NCBI RefSeq assembly: GCF_042665195.1
Contig: NZ_JBHTBW010000019.1
Location: 62,001-126,000 of the forward strand
DNA length: 64,000 nucleotides
Direction: 5' to 3'
DNA from: Laceyella putida
GTDB lineage: Bacteria; Bacillota; Bacilli; Thermoactinomycetales; Thermoactinomycetaceae
Under the pieces are notes generated by a model. That model saw nothing but the letters and a program-made list of their open reading frames with translations. It ran no database searches and had not been told where the DNA came from. Numbering within the stretch: position 1 is the first letter of the stretch; every line of letters begins with the position of its first letter. Made by a program: the position numbers and the translations under genes. Below are positions 8,827-17,751 of this stretch, piece after piece.

Positions 8827-9840
8827 GTGCAAATCATTGATTGGATATCCTTGGCCATCATGAATGAAGCCTCTGACCTGCACTTGGTGGAAGGCCAACC
8901 TCCACGGGCGCGCATCCAGGGGAAAATGGAGTTGTTGGCCGAAGAAAAGGTGGAAGGAAAAGGGATCAAGTCGTTTTTGGCTGAACATGAACAAGTGATT
9001 CGGGAACGAGAAGTTGATTTTGCTTATCAGTTTGAAGAAATTCGCGTGCGTATCCATGCTTACCGGCTACAATCGGGCATCGGGCTGGCGATCCGCTTTT
9101 TTCCGCGCGAGATCCCCAGTCCGGAAGAGCTGCGCCTTCCTTCGACGCTTCTCGATTTAAGCCAAAAGAAACAAGGAATTCTGTTGGTCACCGGTCCGAC
9201 GGGGAGCGGAAAATCGACTACGCTTGCTTCATTGTTGGAGTGGAAGAACCAGACCAGCCCTTCCTTGATCATGACATTGGAAGACCCGATTGAATATGTG
9301 CATCATTCCCGGCAATCCCTCATGATCCAGCGGCAGGTCGGGACGGATACCGGCAGTTATTACGCTGGCGTATATTCGGCATTGCGCCAAGATCCCGATG
9401 TCTTGATGATCGGGGAATTGAGGGAGCGGGAAGCAGTGCGCGCGGCGTTGTATGCGGCGGAGGCGGGAAGATTGGTGATGGCCACTATGCACGCTTCACG
9501 GGCGGTGCAAGCCATCCATCGGTTAATCAATCAATTCCCGGCCGAAGAGCAACCGCTGATCCGCACGCAGTTGTCATTCAGTCTGCTGGGAATCGCTTCG
9601 CAACGTTTGTTTCCCGGCAAGGGATACCAAAATCGGATCGCGGCGTTTGAGGTGCTGGTGAATACCCGGGCTGTGCAACATTTGATTCGGGCTGATCAAA
9701 TCCATCAAGTCGACTCCATCATGCAGGCAGGCCAACAAGCGGGGATGCAGACGATGGAGATGGCCGTTCAGTCATTGATGAGACACAAGAAAGTGGAGCA
9801 GTCTGCGGTGAAAGAAGAAGGGGTGTTAACCCATGGCTGA
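8827..9840 (+). CDS. PilT-like type IV pilus ATPase
   Basis: The 337-residue protein is a secretion/pilus-type hexameric ATPase of the PilT (retraction) branch. It opens with an ASDLHL motif, has Walker A GPTGSGKST at about 124-131, an Asp box (LEDPIEYVH), Walker B-like DPDVLMIGELR and a His box ATMHASRAVQAIHR. It also has a C-terminal NTRAVQHLIR stretch that resembles the AIRNLIRE motif of PilT. The frame is open back to 8641, but the real start is GTG 8827 because AAAAGGAGGA sits just upstream and family homology begins there. It overlaps the prepilin peptidase by 8 bp. B. subtilis has comC here without a pilT, so this pair is unusual. No pilin gene is seen in the window. Confidence 0.85.
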   Translation: MQIIDWISLAIMNEASDLHLVEGQPPRARIQGKMELLAEEKVEGKGIKSFLAEHEQVIREREVDFAYQFEEIRVRIHAYRLQSGIGLAIRFFPREIPSPEELRLPSTLLDLSQKKQGILLVTGPTGSGKSTTLASLLEWKNQTSPSLIMTLEDPIEYVHHSRQSLMIQRQVGTDTGSYYAGVYSALRQDPDVLMIGELREREAVRAALYAAEAGRLVMATMHASRAVQAIHRLINQFPAEEQPLIRTQLSFSLLGIASQRLFPGKGYQNRIAAFEVLVNTRAVQHLIRADQIHQVDSIMQAGQQAGMQTMEMAVQSLMRHKKVEQSAVKEEGVLTHG

Positions 9841-10516
9841 CGAACAAGCGCTGGGCGTGGTGCTGGCGGGGATGGGGGCCTATTGGCTGCCCGAATGGGC
9901 GGAAAGCTTGCTGAGGCGAAGAACGACTGACCGATTTGTGCGCGCTTTTTACGATGAAATGCGGAGCTCAACAGAACGGTGGTTTTTTGCTTATTCCCGG
10001 CTGGGAGGGATGGCGCTCCATGCGTCCATCGCTTGGTGGCTGATTGAGCAACCGTTTCTTTTTCTCGAGAAGCTGATCATGTGGATTTTTCTTGTGATGC
10101 TGCATGTGATTGTTCTGACAGACCTGATGGCCTGGCTGATTCCCAATTCGGTCACATATGGAGGGAATCTTCTCTTCGCTTGCTACTGTTGGCTCGACCG
10201 ACCGGCTTCGTTTACGCGGATTGGTTTGGCGGCTTTACTCACCTACGGGATCGGCTATTTGGTCTGGCGAATCACGGGCGGGATTGGAATGGGAGACGTT
10301 AAGTTATTGTTGATGTCTGTCTGGTTGTTGGGCTTTGATTTGCTCATCGCCTTATGGCTGTCCAGCTTGAGCGCTTTGTTGACGGTGATCGGGAGATCGC
10401 TTGTTCAAGGGAAATGGACAGGGGGTTCCCCTTTTCCATATGGTCCCCATCTGGCAGGAGGAATCACCGTGACGCTGTTCTGGGGTGATGCGGTAAGCCG
10501 CTGGATCGGTTTATAG
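9833..10516 (+). CDS. Prepilin peptidase (A24 family), ComC-like, lacking the N-terminal methylase domain
   Basis: This inner-membrane aspartic protease cleaves type IV prepilin-like leader peptides. The two catalytic aspartates are visible: Asp97 in TDLMAWLIPN and Asp155 in GMGDVKLL. An FPYGP motif follows near residue 202, and about six hydrophobic segments are present. The N-terminal CxxC-CxxC domain that carries the N-methylation activity in full-length PilD/ComC is absent; the first 60 residues contain no cysteine. At 227 residues it is close to the size of the peptidase part alone. It overlaps the pilT-like gene, so the two are coupled. Position between folC and spoIIB equals comC in B. 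subtilis. Confidence 0.85.
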   Translation: MADEQALGVVLAGMGAYWLPEWAESLLRRRTTDRFVRAFYDEMRSSTERWFFAYSRLGGMALHASIAWWLIEQPFLFLEKLIMWIFLVMLHVIVLTDLMAWLIPNSVTYGGNLLFACYCWLDRPASFTRIGLAALLTYGIGYLVWRITGGIGMGDVKLLLMSVWLLGFDLLIALWLSSLSALLTVIGRSLVQGKWTGGSPFPYGPHLAGGITVTLFWGDAVSRWIGL

Positions 10517-10597
10517 AAAAAAAGAGGGTTCTAGTTCTATCTTCTCTATGAATTCATAAACTCTAGTAACAGATTTTTGAAGGAGCGGATCAATGAC

Positions 10598-11830
10598 ATG
10601 GAGTACCCAAAACCGAGAATCTCTTCCCATCAATCAGGCATGAAAGTGACGATACAACCCCATCCTGAATCGTCTTCTCCCGGCAAGGCGGGAAGGGGGG
10701 CAGAGGGACAAGCCATCGCGATTTCGAAACGGCAGGAGAGAATCAACGGCCAATCGGATTGCGCCGGCAACCAATCGGCCAATTGGGAAAAGATAGAGAA
10801 GACACCGATTTCGGCTGCGTTCCAGCAGGAAGAGGGACGGCGAGCGAAGAAATCAGCTGTCACCCAAGTTTGGGAAGAGCGTTCTTTTGCCAAGAGCTTC
10901 ACCGATAATAAACAGCATGTCATCGAGTGGAGTTCGCCCAACAATCCCTTCCTGCAAAAACGGCTGAAAATTCGCCCGCCGGCGGCCAACTTGGGACAAC
11001 TCTTGTTATCGATCGCCGCCGCCATTTTGGTGGGTTTGGTTATGGGCTTCTCCATCTTGCGGATTTTCTTTTTGGAAAATGCCCCCCATTCCGCCCGTTC
11101 GATCGATGATCATCTGCCCAAAACCAATGTCGTGGCGGAAAAGCCACTCATAGATCAAAAAGGAGTGGGAAACCTAGAGAAAGAGGTGAGGAATCCCCTT
11201 CCTTCCTTGCGTGTCGTGATGTTGCAAGCGGGACATTTCCAAACCAAACTGCATGCCCAAAAGAAAGTGCAGGAATACCGCACGCAAGGGCTGGCGGCGG
11301 TGATGTCAGACCATCCGCCTTATCGCATTTTCTTAGGACTAGGATTGACACGCGACGATGCCTTAAAACTTTCCGCGATTTATCAAAAAAAAGAAGTGGA
11401 AGTGTATTTGAAAGAGTGGCGGATGGTTGGACAAATGCCAAAGGGAATGAAGAAAAAAGAAAAACTGGCGCAATTGCTTGAAGGCGGGAACCGGCTCATT
11501 CAACAGTTGGGAAACGCTTCGATCGCCAACATACAGAGCAACCCCGTGAAAGAAGCGCCCGCTTTTGCCTTTCAAACCACCTGGAAAAAAGAGTATCGCC
11601 AGATTCTCACCGACTTTCATGCGCTGGAAAAGGAGTTGCCTCCAAAGTTGAAGACTTCACTCAGCCAATGTATCGCTGCATTGGATCTTGCGATTCAGAG
11701 TGGAGAGACGGCCAACAAGCACCCGAATCAAGTCCTACTGTGGCAGATCCAAGAAGGGCTGGTCAGGTATGCGTTGGCGTATGAACGGGTGGTTGGGGCG
11801 ATGGTGGGAGATGAGGAAAACAAATTTTGA
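10598..11830 (+). CDS. spoIIB: SpoIIB-like SPOR-domain protein
   Basis: SpoIIB localises to the sporulation septum and helps septal peptidoglycan thinning and engulfment in B. subtilis. The 410-residue product has a long polar N-terminal cytoplasmic part (about 1-130), one membrane span near 133-160, and then an extracytoplasmic region. The latter holds a SPOR-like peptidoglycan-binding domain at roughly 200-285, with the VMLQAGHF...A...V.EYR pattern and a second half ending YLKEWR. A C-terminal helical region follows. ATG 10598 is chosen over the TTG at 10577; AAGGAG lies 12 nt upstream, a slightly long spacing. The slot between the prepilin peptidase and maf is exactly that of spoIIB. Confidence 0.82.
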   Translation: MEYPKPRISSHQSGMKVTIQPHPESSSPGKAGRGAEGQAIAISKRQERINGQSDCAGNQSANWEKIEKTPISAAFQQEEGRRAKKSAVTQVWEERSFAKSFTDNKQHVIEWSSPNNPFLQKRLKIRPPAANLGQLLLSIAAAILVGLVMGFSILRIFFLENAPHSARSIDDHLPKTNVVAEKPLIDQKGVGNLEKEVRNPLPSLRVVMLQAGHFQTKLHAQKKVQEYRTQGLAAVMSDHPPYRIFLGLGLTRDDALKLSAIYQKKEVEVYLKEWRMVGQMPKGMKKKEKLAQLLEGGNRLIQQLGNASIANIQSNPVKEAPAFAFQTTWKKEYRQILTDFHALEKELPPKLKTSLSQCIAALDLAIQSGETANKHPNQVLLWQIQEGLVRYALAYERVVGAMVGDEENKF

Positions 11831-11893
11831 CAAAGCGTTGTCCATCGCTTGTTGAGTGTATCTTCATCTGCTAAACTGAAATTGTTCCAAGGT

Positions 11894-11928
11894 TGGAAGG
11901 CACCTTCATTCGAAGAGGTGCTTTTTTC
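11894..11928 (+). terminator. Terminator between spoIIB and maf
   Basis: GCACCT (11900-11905) pairs with AGGTGC (11916-11921) and is followed by six T residues. Confidence 0.75.
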
Positions 11929-12007
11929 CGTGAACGGGATGCGATCCGTTTGAAAAAGGACCATCCTCCTTTTAATTTTTTACGATACCGAAAGGTGTGT
12001 GCTCGAT

Positions 12008-12598
12008 ATGCGGCCGAAGATTGTTCTGGCATCCGGTTCTCCGCGAAGACGTGATTTGCTTGCGAGCTTGGGAGTGCCGTTTGAGGTGAAATCAAGTCAA
12101 GTCGATGAAACTTTTGATGGGACGTGTTCACCCAGTGAAGTGGTAGAAGATTTAGCGCATCGCAAAGCAATGGATGTGGCCAGAACGTGCGATACCGCCC
12201 TCGTGATCGGTGCGGATACGATTGTCGTGTGCGATGGTGAAATCTTGGGCAAGCCGCGGGATGAGACAGAAGCGGTGCAGATGCTATCGAAACTGCAAGG
12301 CCGCGCACATCAAGTATATACGGGGATTTCTTTGGTTGAAGTATTGGAGGGTCAAGTGATTCGTGAACGCGTCAGCCATCGAATGACCCATGTTTGGATG
12401 AGGCCACTGTCAGATGAGAAAATTACTTGGTACGTGGACTCAAAAGAGCCGTTGGACAAAGCGGGGGCCTATGGCATTCAAGGATTGGGCGCATGTTTGA
12501 TCGAAAAAATCGAAGGCTGTTACTTGAATGTGGTTGGATTGTCTGTAGCTGAGCTGGATCAAATGTTTGCGGACCTGAATTATTCTTTGGTGCAATAA
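12008..12598 (+). CDS. maf: Maf-family nucleotide pyrophosphatase
   Basis: Maf proteins hydrolyse dTTP/UTP or modified nucleotides to monophosphates, acting as house-cleaning enzymes; in B. subtilis Maf also affects septation. The 196-residue protein begins MRPKIVLASGSPRR, the family hallmark, and has GADTIVVCDGEILGKP and the downstream KAGAYGIQG block with conserved Lys, Gly and Gln. The frame is open from GTG 11999, but ATG 12008 matches the family N-terminus and is well spaced from AAAGGTG. radC follows, as in B. subtilis. Confidence 0.95.
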   Translation: MRPKIVLASGSPRRRDLLASLGVPFEVKSSQVDETFDGTCSPSEVVEDLAHRKAMDVARTCDTALVIGADTIVVCDGEILGKPRDETEAVQMLSKLQGRAHQVYTGISLVEVLEGQVIRERVSHRMTHVWMRPLSDEKITWYVDSKEPLDKAGAYGIQGLGACLIEKIEGCYLNVVGLSVAELDQMFADLNYSLVQ

Positions 12599-12689
12599 CA
12601 CAAAATCAATGAAAAATACAACACCTCTGCCGAGCGCATCCGAGGAAAATTTCCTGAATTGGAGTGGAGAGAGGCAGAGGAGGGAATAT

Positions 12690-13397
12690 ATGATGGATGA
12701 AACCGGGCGGAATTACATGCTGTTGCGCGATGTGCCGGAAGAGGAACGGCCGCGCGAACGCATGGTTCAGTTGGGGCCCGAACACGTCTCCAATGCGGAG
12801 CTGATCGCCCTCTTGTTGCGCACGGGAAGCACGGGTGAATCCGTGATGGTGTTGGCGCAGCGGGTTTTAAGCAAAGCCGGTGGGTTAAAAGGTTTGACTC
12901 GACTCTCGTTGCAAGAATTGATGGAAATTCACGGGATCGGGCCGGCCAAAGCGGTTCAATTGATGGCGGGGATTGAGTTGGGACAGCGGATTTCACGGAT
13001 GTTGCCTGAGGACCGCTATGCGATTCGTTCACCGGGTGACGCCGCCTTATATGTAATGGATGAACTCCGTTTTCAGCAGCAGGAGCATTTTATTTGTCTA
13101 TTTTTAAATACAAAATATCGTGTAATTGACAAAAAATGCATATTCAAGGGCAGTTTGAATACCTCGGTAGTTCATCCGCGCGAGATTTTTCATGAAGCGA
13201 TCCGTTCCAGCGCCGCCGCTGTCATTTGCGTACATAACCACCCAAGCGGAGATCCCACGCCTAGCCCTGAAGATCTGCTGGTTACGGAGCGGTTGGTGGA
13301 AGCGGGAAGACTATTGGGGATCGAAGTGGTCGATCATCTCATTACTGGAGACCAAACGTATTTCAGCATGAAAGAGAAAGGGCTGATTCCAGACTAG
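12690..13397 (+). CDS. radC: RadC/YsxA family JAB-domain protein
   Basis: RadC-like proteins join a helix-hairpin-helix region to a JAB/MPN metalloprotease-like domain; despite the name, a direct repair role is not established. The 235-residue product shows HGIGPAKA (HhH) near 90. The JAMM metal site is His182, His184 and Asp195 in HNHPSGDPTPSPED. The frame is open from 12609, but the tandem ATGs at 12690/12693 follow GAGGAGGG and family similarity begins at NYMLLRDVPEEERPRER. Its maf-radC-mreB context is the standard Bacillales order. Confidence 0.92.
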   Translation: MMDETGRNYMLLRDVPEEERPRERMVQLGPEHVSNAELIALLLRTGSTGESVMVLAQRVLSKAGGLKGLTRLSLQELMEIHGIGPAKAVQLMAGIELGQRISRMLPEDRYAIRSPGDAALYVMDELRFQQQEHFICLFLNTKYRVIDKKCIFKGSLNTSVVHPREIFHEAIRSSAAAVICVHNHPSGDPTPSPEDLLVTERLVEAGRLLGIEVVDHLITGDQTYFSMKEKGLIPD

Positions 13398-13563
13398 AGG
13401 CTAACGGACGCGATTCAGCCCTTGCGCTCCGCTCTTATTTCCTTATTGACGAAATTGTTGGAATCCATACCAGAAATAGAGCAATATGAATTGGCTTACT
13501 CCATGAAATGGCTTTCATTATCTAAATAAACGGATTGTGAACGAACGAGAGGAGGTTTTTGTT

Positions 13564-14610
13564 GTGTTGGGCGGATTTGTAAAAGATATGGGGTTGGATT
13601 TGGGCACAGCCAATACCTTGGTTTATGTGAAGGGACAAGGGATTGTGGTACGTGAACCCTCCGTCGTGGCGATGGAAGTGGGGACAGAGGAAATCAAAGC
13701 GGTGGGGAACCAAGCAAAAGCGATGATCGGGCGCACCCCTGGCAACATTGTGGCCATTCGGCCAATGAAAGACGGCGTGATCGCCGATTATAACACGACG
13801 GCGGCCATGATTGAATACTTCTTAAAACAGGCGTCGGATCAGCACATTATCTTGCCTCGCAAGCCCAATGTGATGGTCTGTGTGCCTTCGGGTGTGACGG
13901 CGGTTGAAAAGCGGGCTGTCGAGCAGGCGACTGTAAGGGCAGGTGCCAAGGAAGCGTATACGATTGAAGAACCATTGGCAGCGGCGATCGGGGCAGGCTT
14001 GCCCGTCTGGGAAGCGACCGGAAGCATGGTGGTTGACATCGGCGGCGGGACAACGGAAGTGGCGGTTATTTCCTTAGGGGGGATCGTGACTAGCCATTCG
14101 CTAAGGATCGCCGGCGACAAAATGGATGAAGCCATCATCCAATATATCCGCAGAAAATTTAATTTATTGATCGGAGAGCGTACGGCGGAAACGTTGAAGT
14201 TGGAGATCGGCTCGGCCCTTCCCGAAGACCAGGCGAAAGACTCGCGCGAGATCAAAGGGCGCGATTTGATCACAGGTTTGCCGCGCATGATTGAGATCAC
14301 GTCACAAGACATCGCTGAAGCCTTAAGCGAAACGGTGTCTGCGATCATTGACTCCGTCAAGCAGACATTGGAACAAACGCCACCGGAGTTATCGGCGGAC
14401 ATCTTGGATCGGGGCATTACTTTAACGGGTGGCGGGGCACTGTTGCGCAATTTGAATGTCCGCCTCAGTGAAGAAACGAATATGGATTGCCATGTGGCGG
14501 AACACGCGCTGGATTGTGTGGCGATTGGAACGGGCTCGGCGCTTGAGCAAATCGAGCTGTTTAAACCGACTTCCACGATGGACCGCTATCGTCGCAAACG
14601 TTTTTTCTAG
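13564..14610 (+). CDS. mreB: Rod-shape-determining actin homologue MreB
   Basis: MreB forms membrane-associated filaments that guide lateral wall synthesis. The 348-residue protein has the actin-fold phosphate loops DLGTANT (about 12-17) and DIGGGTTEVAV, and the adenosine motif TGGGALLRNL. The frame is open from 13537, but GTG 13564 follows AGAGGAGG by 8 nt and gives the expected short hydrophobic N-terminus before MGLDLGTA. It heads the mreBCD-minCD run. Confidence 0.97.
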   Translation: MLGGFVKDMGLDLGTANTLVYVKGQGIVVREPSVVAMEVGTEEIKAVGNQAKAMIGRTPGNIVAIRPMKDGVIADYNTTAAMIEYFLKQASDQHIILPRKPNVMVCVPSGVTAVEKRAVEQATVRAGAKEAYTIEEPLAAAIGAGLPVWEATGSMVVDIGGGTTEVAVISLGGIVTSHSLRIAGDKMDEAIIQYIRRKFNLLIGERTAETLKLEIGSALPEDQAKDSREIKGRDLITGLPRMIEITSQDIAEALSETVSAIIDSVKQTLEQTPPELSADILDRGITLTGGGALLRNLNVRLSEETNMDCHVAEHALDCVAIGTGSALEQIELFKPTSTMDRYRRKRFF

Positions 14611-14626
14611 GTAAGGAGTTGACCCA

Positions 14627-15487
14627 ATGAGACGCAATGAGGCTCATCGAATTCTCATCTTCGTTTGTTTGGTACTTCTCCTGTTCATCTCGGTTGGGAT
14701 GACGCGTGGTGAGCGAGGGGTTCTGGTCGGACCGGAAAGTTGGGTGAAGAATACGGTTGCGGTGATTGAGGGCATTTTTTATTCGCCTGTGCGTTCGGCA
14801 CTGGCCCTTTCTCCGTCGTCTGAGGCTGCATCCCCCAAGTCGGAGGAGATCGCCCGGTTGGAAGCGAAACTGAAAGAGTTGCAAAGGGAGAACGAGGAGT
14901 TGAAAAAGCAGTGGGGATACGCCAAAGAAAAACCCATCGACTATATCGCGGCGCGCGTGGCCTTTCGCAATCCCGACCGCTGGCATAACCGGGTAGTGAT
15001 CAACCGGGGCAAAGAAGATGGTGTGGAACCCAAAATGCCGATTGTGACATCACAAGGGTTAATCGGACGGGTGCAGTCCGTGACGGGACACATGGCCGAT
15101 GTCCAGCTGTTGACGGACATGGGAGACGGCCCCAGCATCGCCGCAATGATCCAAGGGGAGAAGGAAGAGGTTTTGGGCATCATTGAGGGATACGATGCGC
15201 TGAAGAAACGGTTGATCTTAAAAAAAGTGGCGGTCACCGCGAAAATCAAAGCAGGGGAACCCGTGGTCACATCGAGATTGTCAGATATTTATCCAGGTGG
15301 TATTCTGATTGGGACGGTTGCTGAGATCAAACTGGGCGAAAGTGGGGCGGAACAGTTGGTGTATGTGAAACCATCCGCCACATTTGAACAGCTGGACTAT
15401 GTGATGGTCGTAAGGGATCCGGAGAAACTGCAACTGAATCAACACAATAACGAGGTTCAATCCAAAACGGGAGGGGAAAAACGATGA
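14627..15487 (+). CDS. mreC: Rod-shape-determining protein MreC
   Basis: MreC is a bitopic membrane protein linking MreB to extracellular wall synthases. The 286-residue product has a short cytoplasmic N-terminus, one transmembrane helix at about 8-26, a coiled-coil segment near 65-100 rich in Lys, Glu and Leu, and then the beta-barrel domain with NRGKEDGV, ITSQGLIG-type and DGPSIAAM blocks. It follows mreB after 16 bp with its own AAGGAG and overlaps mreD by 4 bp. Confidence 0.95.
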   Translation: MRRNEAHRILIFVCLVLLLFISVGMTRGERGVLVGPESWVKNTVAVIEGIFYSPVRSALALSPSSEAASPKSEEIARLEAKLKELQRENEELKKQWGYAKEKPIDYIAARVAFRNPDRWHNRVVINRGKEDGVEPKMPIVTSQGLIGRVQSVTGHMADVQLLTDMGDGPSIAAMIQGEKEEVLGIIEGYDALKKRLILKKVAVTAKIKAGEPVVTSRLSDIYPGGILIGTVAEIKLGESGAEQLVYVKPSATFEQLDYVMVVRDPEKLQLNQHNNEVQSKTGGEKR

Positions 15488-16014
15488 AAAAGAGTTTCGT
15501 CGCTTTCCTCTTCATCCTCTTCTTATTTGAAGGGTCAGTCTTCCAGTTGTTGCTCCCTCAGGCGTGGGGGAGCACTTTTGTCGTTATTCCCCAATTGGTG
15601 GTTAGTGGGATCATTGTCATATCTTTGTATTTGCCTAAACGCTATGTGCTGATTTTTGCCGTCTCCTTTGGTTTGTTGCATGACATCGTGTATGGGCCAG
15701 CGTGGGGAATCACCGCTTTTACCCTGGCGATGGTGGCCTATGGCACATACTTGCTTGCCAATCATTTTCCGCCTTTTGTTTGGATTGTTGGTGTGGCGGT
15801 CGTGTTGGGACAGCTCAGTTTTACGCTCTTGGTATACGGTTGGTACCGCTTGTTTGGGTTTACAGATATGCCCTTCCTCCTTTCATTCGCGACGCATGTG
15901 TTGCCGACGTTGGCCTTTAACACGGTCTGCGCTTATCCCATTTTTCGTTTCATTCATTATATTTATGTGAAAAAACGGAATCGGCAGGTTGTGTTTGATA
16001 CGATCATTCGTTGA
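15484..16014 (+). CDS. mreD: Rod-shape-determining membrane protein MreD
   Basis: MreD is a small polytopic partner of MreC in the elongasome. The 176-residue protein is almost entirely hydrophobic, with about five predicted membrane segments, and it carries the LLHDIVYG motif (residues about 59-66) typical of MreD. Its ATG overlaps the mreC stop codon (ATGA), so translation is coupled. The C-terminus ends in a short basic tail. Confidence 0.92.
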   Translation: MKKSFVAFLFILFLFEGSVFQLLLPQAWGSTFVVIPQLVVSGIIVISLYLPKRYVLIFAVSFGLLHDIVYGPAWGITAFTLAMVAYGTYLLANHFPPFVWIVGVAVVLGQLSFTLLVYGWYRLFGFTDMPFLLSFATHVLPTLAFNTVCAYPIFRFIHYIYVKKRNRQVVFDTIIR

Positions 16015-16080
16015 GCGGCTTGAATCGGCAAAGGAAGGAAAATAAAGGGAAGAAGCGAAATCATTAGTAAGGCGGGTGAC

Positions 16081-16770
16081 GTGAGTATGGGGAAAGTGAT
16101 GAAACCGGGCGTAACGATTAAAGGCAACAAAGACGGCCTGCTCTTTATTTTAGATGATTCGCGCCCCTTTTCTTATGTTCTCGAGGAATTAAAGCATAAG
16201 TTGGAAAACACGCAGGCGGCCCAGATTTGGGATGGGCCGGATATGAAAGTCACCATCAAATTAGGACAAAGGCAGATTACCCGAACAGAAGAATTGGCGG
16301 TGCGAGAGCTGTTTTCCATCCGTCAAAACCTGATTGTTCATGCGTTTGAATCGGAGGGCATGACGTATTTGCGAGGGGCGGAGACGGACCTGCAGATCAA
16401 GGCTGGGACGGTGCGTTCCGGACAAGTGTTAGTACATAGTGGAAACTTGTTATTTTTAGGTGATGTCAATCCTGGAGGGACGATCCAATGCACCGGCAGC
16501 ATTTATGTGCTTGGCGCACTTCGCGGATTGGCTCATGCGGGTAGTCAGGGAGATCAACATGCGGTTATCGTCGCTTCCACATTGCGTCCAACCCAACTTC
16601 GCATCGCTGATGTCATTTCCCGCCCGCCGGACAGATGGGATGACTCAGAAGTAGGGATGCGGTTTGCCTATATGGCAGATAATCAGATCATCGTGGAAAA
16701 AATTTCTCAACTTGGACAATTGCGTCCCGAGCTCGAGTGGAATGAGAGTCGCAGACGATTAAATTTATAA
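16081..16770 (+). CDS. minC: Septum site-determining protein MinC
   Basis: MinC inhibits FtsZ ring assembly near the poles and is recruited by MinD. The 229-residue product shows a divergent N-terminal FtsZ-interacting domain (1-100). The C-terminal beta-helical MinC domain holds the signature GSIYVLGALRGLAHAG near 140-155 and VASTLRPTQLRIAD. Start is GTG 16081 behind AAGGCGGGTGA; ATG 16087 is a close alternative. minD lies 72 bp downstream. Confidence 0.94.
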   Translation: MSMGKVMKPGVTIKGNKDGLLFILDDSRPFSYVLEELKHKLENTQAAQIWDGPDMKVTIKLGQRQITRTEELAVRELFSIRQNLIVHAFESEGMTYLRGAETDLQIKAGTVRSGQVLVHSGNLLFLGDVNPGGTIQCTGSIYVLGALRGLAHAGSQGDQHAVIVASTLRPTQLRIADVISRPPDRWDDSEVGMRFAYMADNQIIVEKISQLGQLRPELEWNESRRRLNL

Positions 16771-16842
16771 ACATCTTACGTTCGCACATTGAAATAAACA
16801 GATGTGGTTCATGAGAGTGTAGGATTTAGACGGAGGTTCAGG

Positions 16843-17637
16843 ATGGGGGAAAGTATCGTTGTCACATCTGGTAAGGGGGGCGTGGGCAAGTCGACCACTT
16901 CAGTCAATATCGGGACCGCGCTCGCTTTAACCGGTAAAAAAGTATGTCTTGTCGATACGGATATAGGTCTTCGCAATCTCGATGTGTTGATGGGTTTAGA
17001 AAATCGCATCATTTATGATTTAGTCGATGTGATTGAAAAAACGTGCCGCATAGAACAAGCGCTGATTAAGGACAAGCGCTGTGAAGAGCTTTATTTGCTT
17101 CCGGCAGCGCAAACCAAAGACAAAACGGCAGTGACAAGCAATCAATTGCGCTGGTTGGTGGCGGAGTTAAAAGAGCAGTTTGATTATGTGATCATTGACT
17201 GTCCGGCCGGAATCGAAAACGGCTTTAAAAACGCCGTGTGCGGTGCTGATCAAGCAATCGTCGTAACGACACCGGAAAATGCCGCGATCCGTGATGCGGA
17301 CCGGGTAATTGGGTTGTTGGAGAAAGAGGAGATCGCCCCGCCCAAGTTAATCATCAACCGCATGCGCAAGCAAATGGTGCGGGATGGGGGCATGATGGAT
17401 GTGGATGAAGTCGTGGCGGTGTTGGCGATTGATCTTTTGGGGGTTGTGCCGGATGATGAACAAGTAATCCGTTCAGGCAATCTGGGAGAACCGATTACCT
17501 TTGAGAATAAAAACCTCGCCGCCAAAGCTTACCGCAACATCGCCCGCCGCATCCAAGGCGAAATGGTGCCGCTTTTGTCCTTGGACAAAGAACAAAGTGT
17601 GGTCATGCGGATGAAGCGTTGGTTAGGGTTTGCTTAG
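16843..17637 (+). CDS. minD: Septum site-determining ATPase MinD
   Basis: MinD is a deviant-Walker ATPase that dimerises on the membrane and recruits MinC. The 264-residue protein has the deviant P-loop SGKGGVGKST at about 9-18, DTDIGLRNLD, and DCPAGIE (Walker B region). A C-terminal amphipathic helix with basic and hydrophobic residues (VMRMKRWLGF) is the membrane-targeting sequence. The open frame starts at 16804, but ATG 16843 follows GGAGG by 6 nt and matches the family start. Confidence 0.97.
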   Translation: MGESIVVTSGKGGVGKSTTSVNIGTALALTGKKVCLVDTDIGLRNLDVLMGLENRIIYDLVDVIEKTCRIEQALIKDKRCEELYLLPAAQTKDKTAVTSNQLRWLVAELKEQFDYVIIDCPAGIENGFKNAVCGADQAIVVTTPENAAIRDADRVIGLLEKEEIAPPKLIINRMRKQMVRDGGMMDVDEVVAVLAIDLLGVVPDDEQVIRSGNLGEPITFENKNLAAKAYRNIARRIQGEMVPLLSLDKEQSVVMRMKRWLGFA

Positions 17638-17645
17638 GAGTAGCT

Positions 17646-17682
17646 AAGGAATGGTCCCTGGATGGGGAGCCATTCCTTTTTT
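17646..17682 (+). terminator. Terminator after minD
   Basis: AAGGAATGG (17646-17654) pairs with CCATTCCTT (17670-17678), followed by a T run. It separates the min genes from the sporulation pair downstream. Confidence 0.85.
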
Positions 17683-17691
17683 GTATTCTGC

Positions 17692-17718
17692 ATATCATGA
17701 AGCGGTCGTTCATATCTT
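17692..17718 (+). promoter_or_regulatory. Possible SigE promoter of spoIVFA-spoIVFB
   Basis: ATA (17692-17694) is followed after 16 nt by CATATCTT (17711-17718), close to the mother-cell SigE pattern ATA-N16-18-CATAnnnT. The spoIVF operon of B. subtilis is SigE-dependent, which supports the reading. This is a motif match only. Confidence 0.5.
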
Positions 17719-17751
17719 GTTAGAAAAACATGGGACAAACAGGTGATGACG

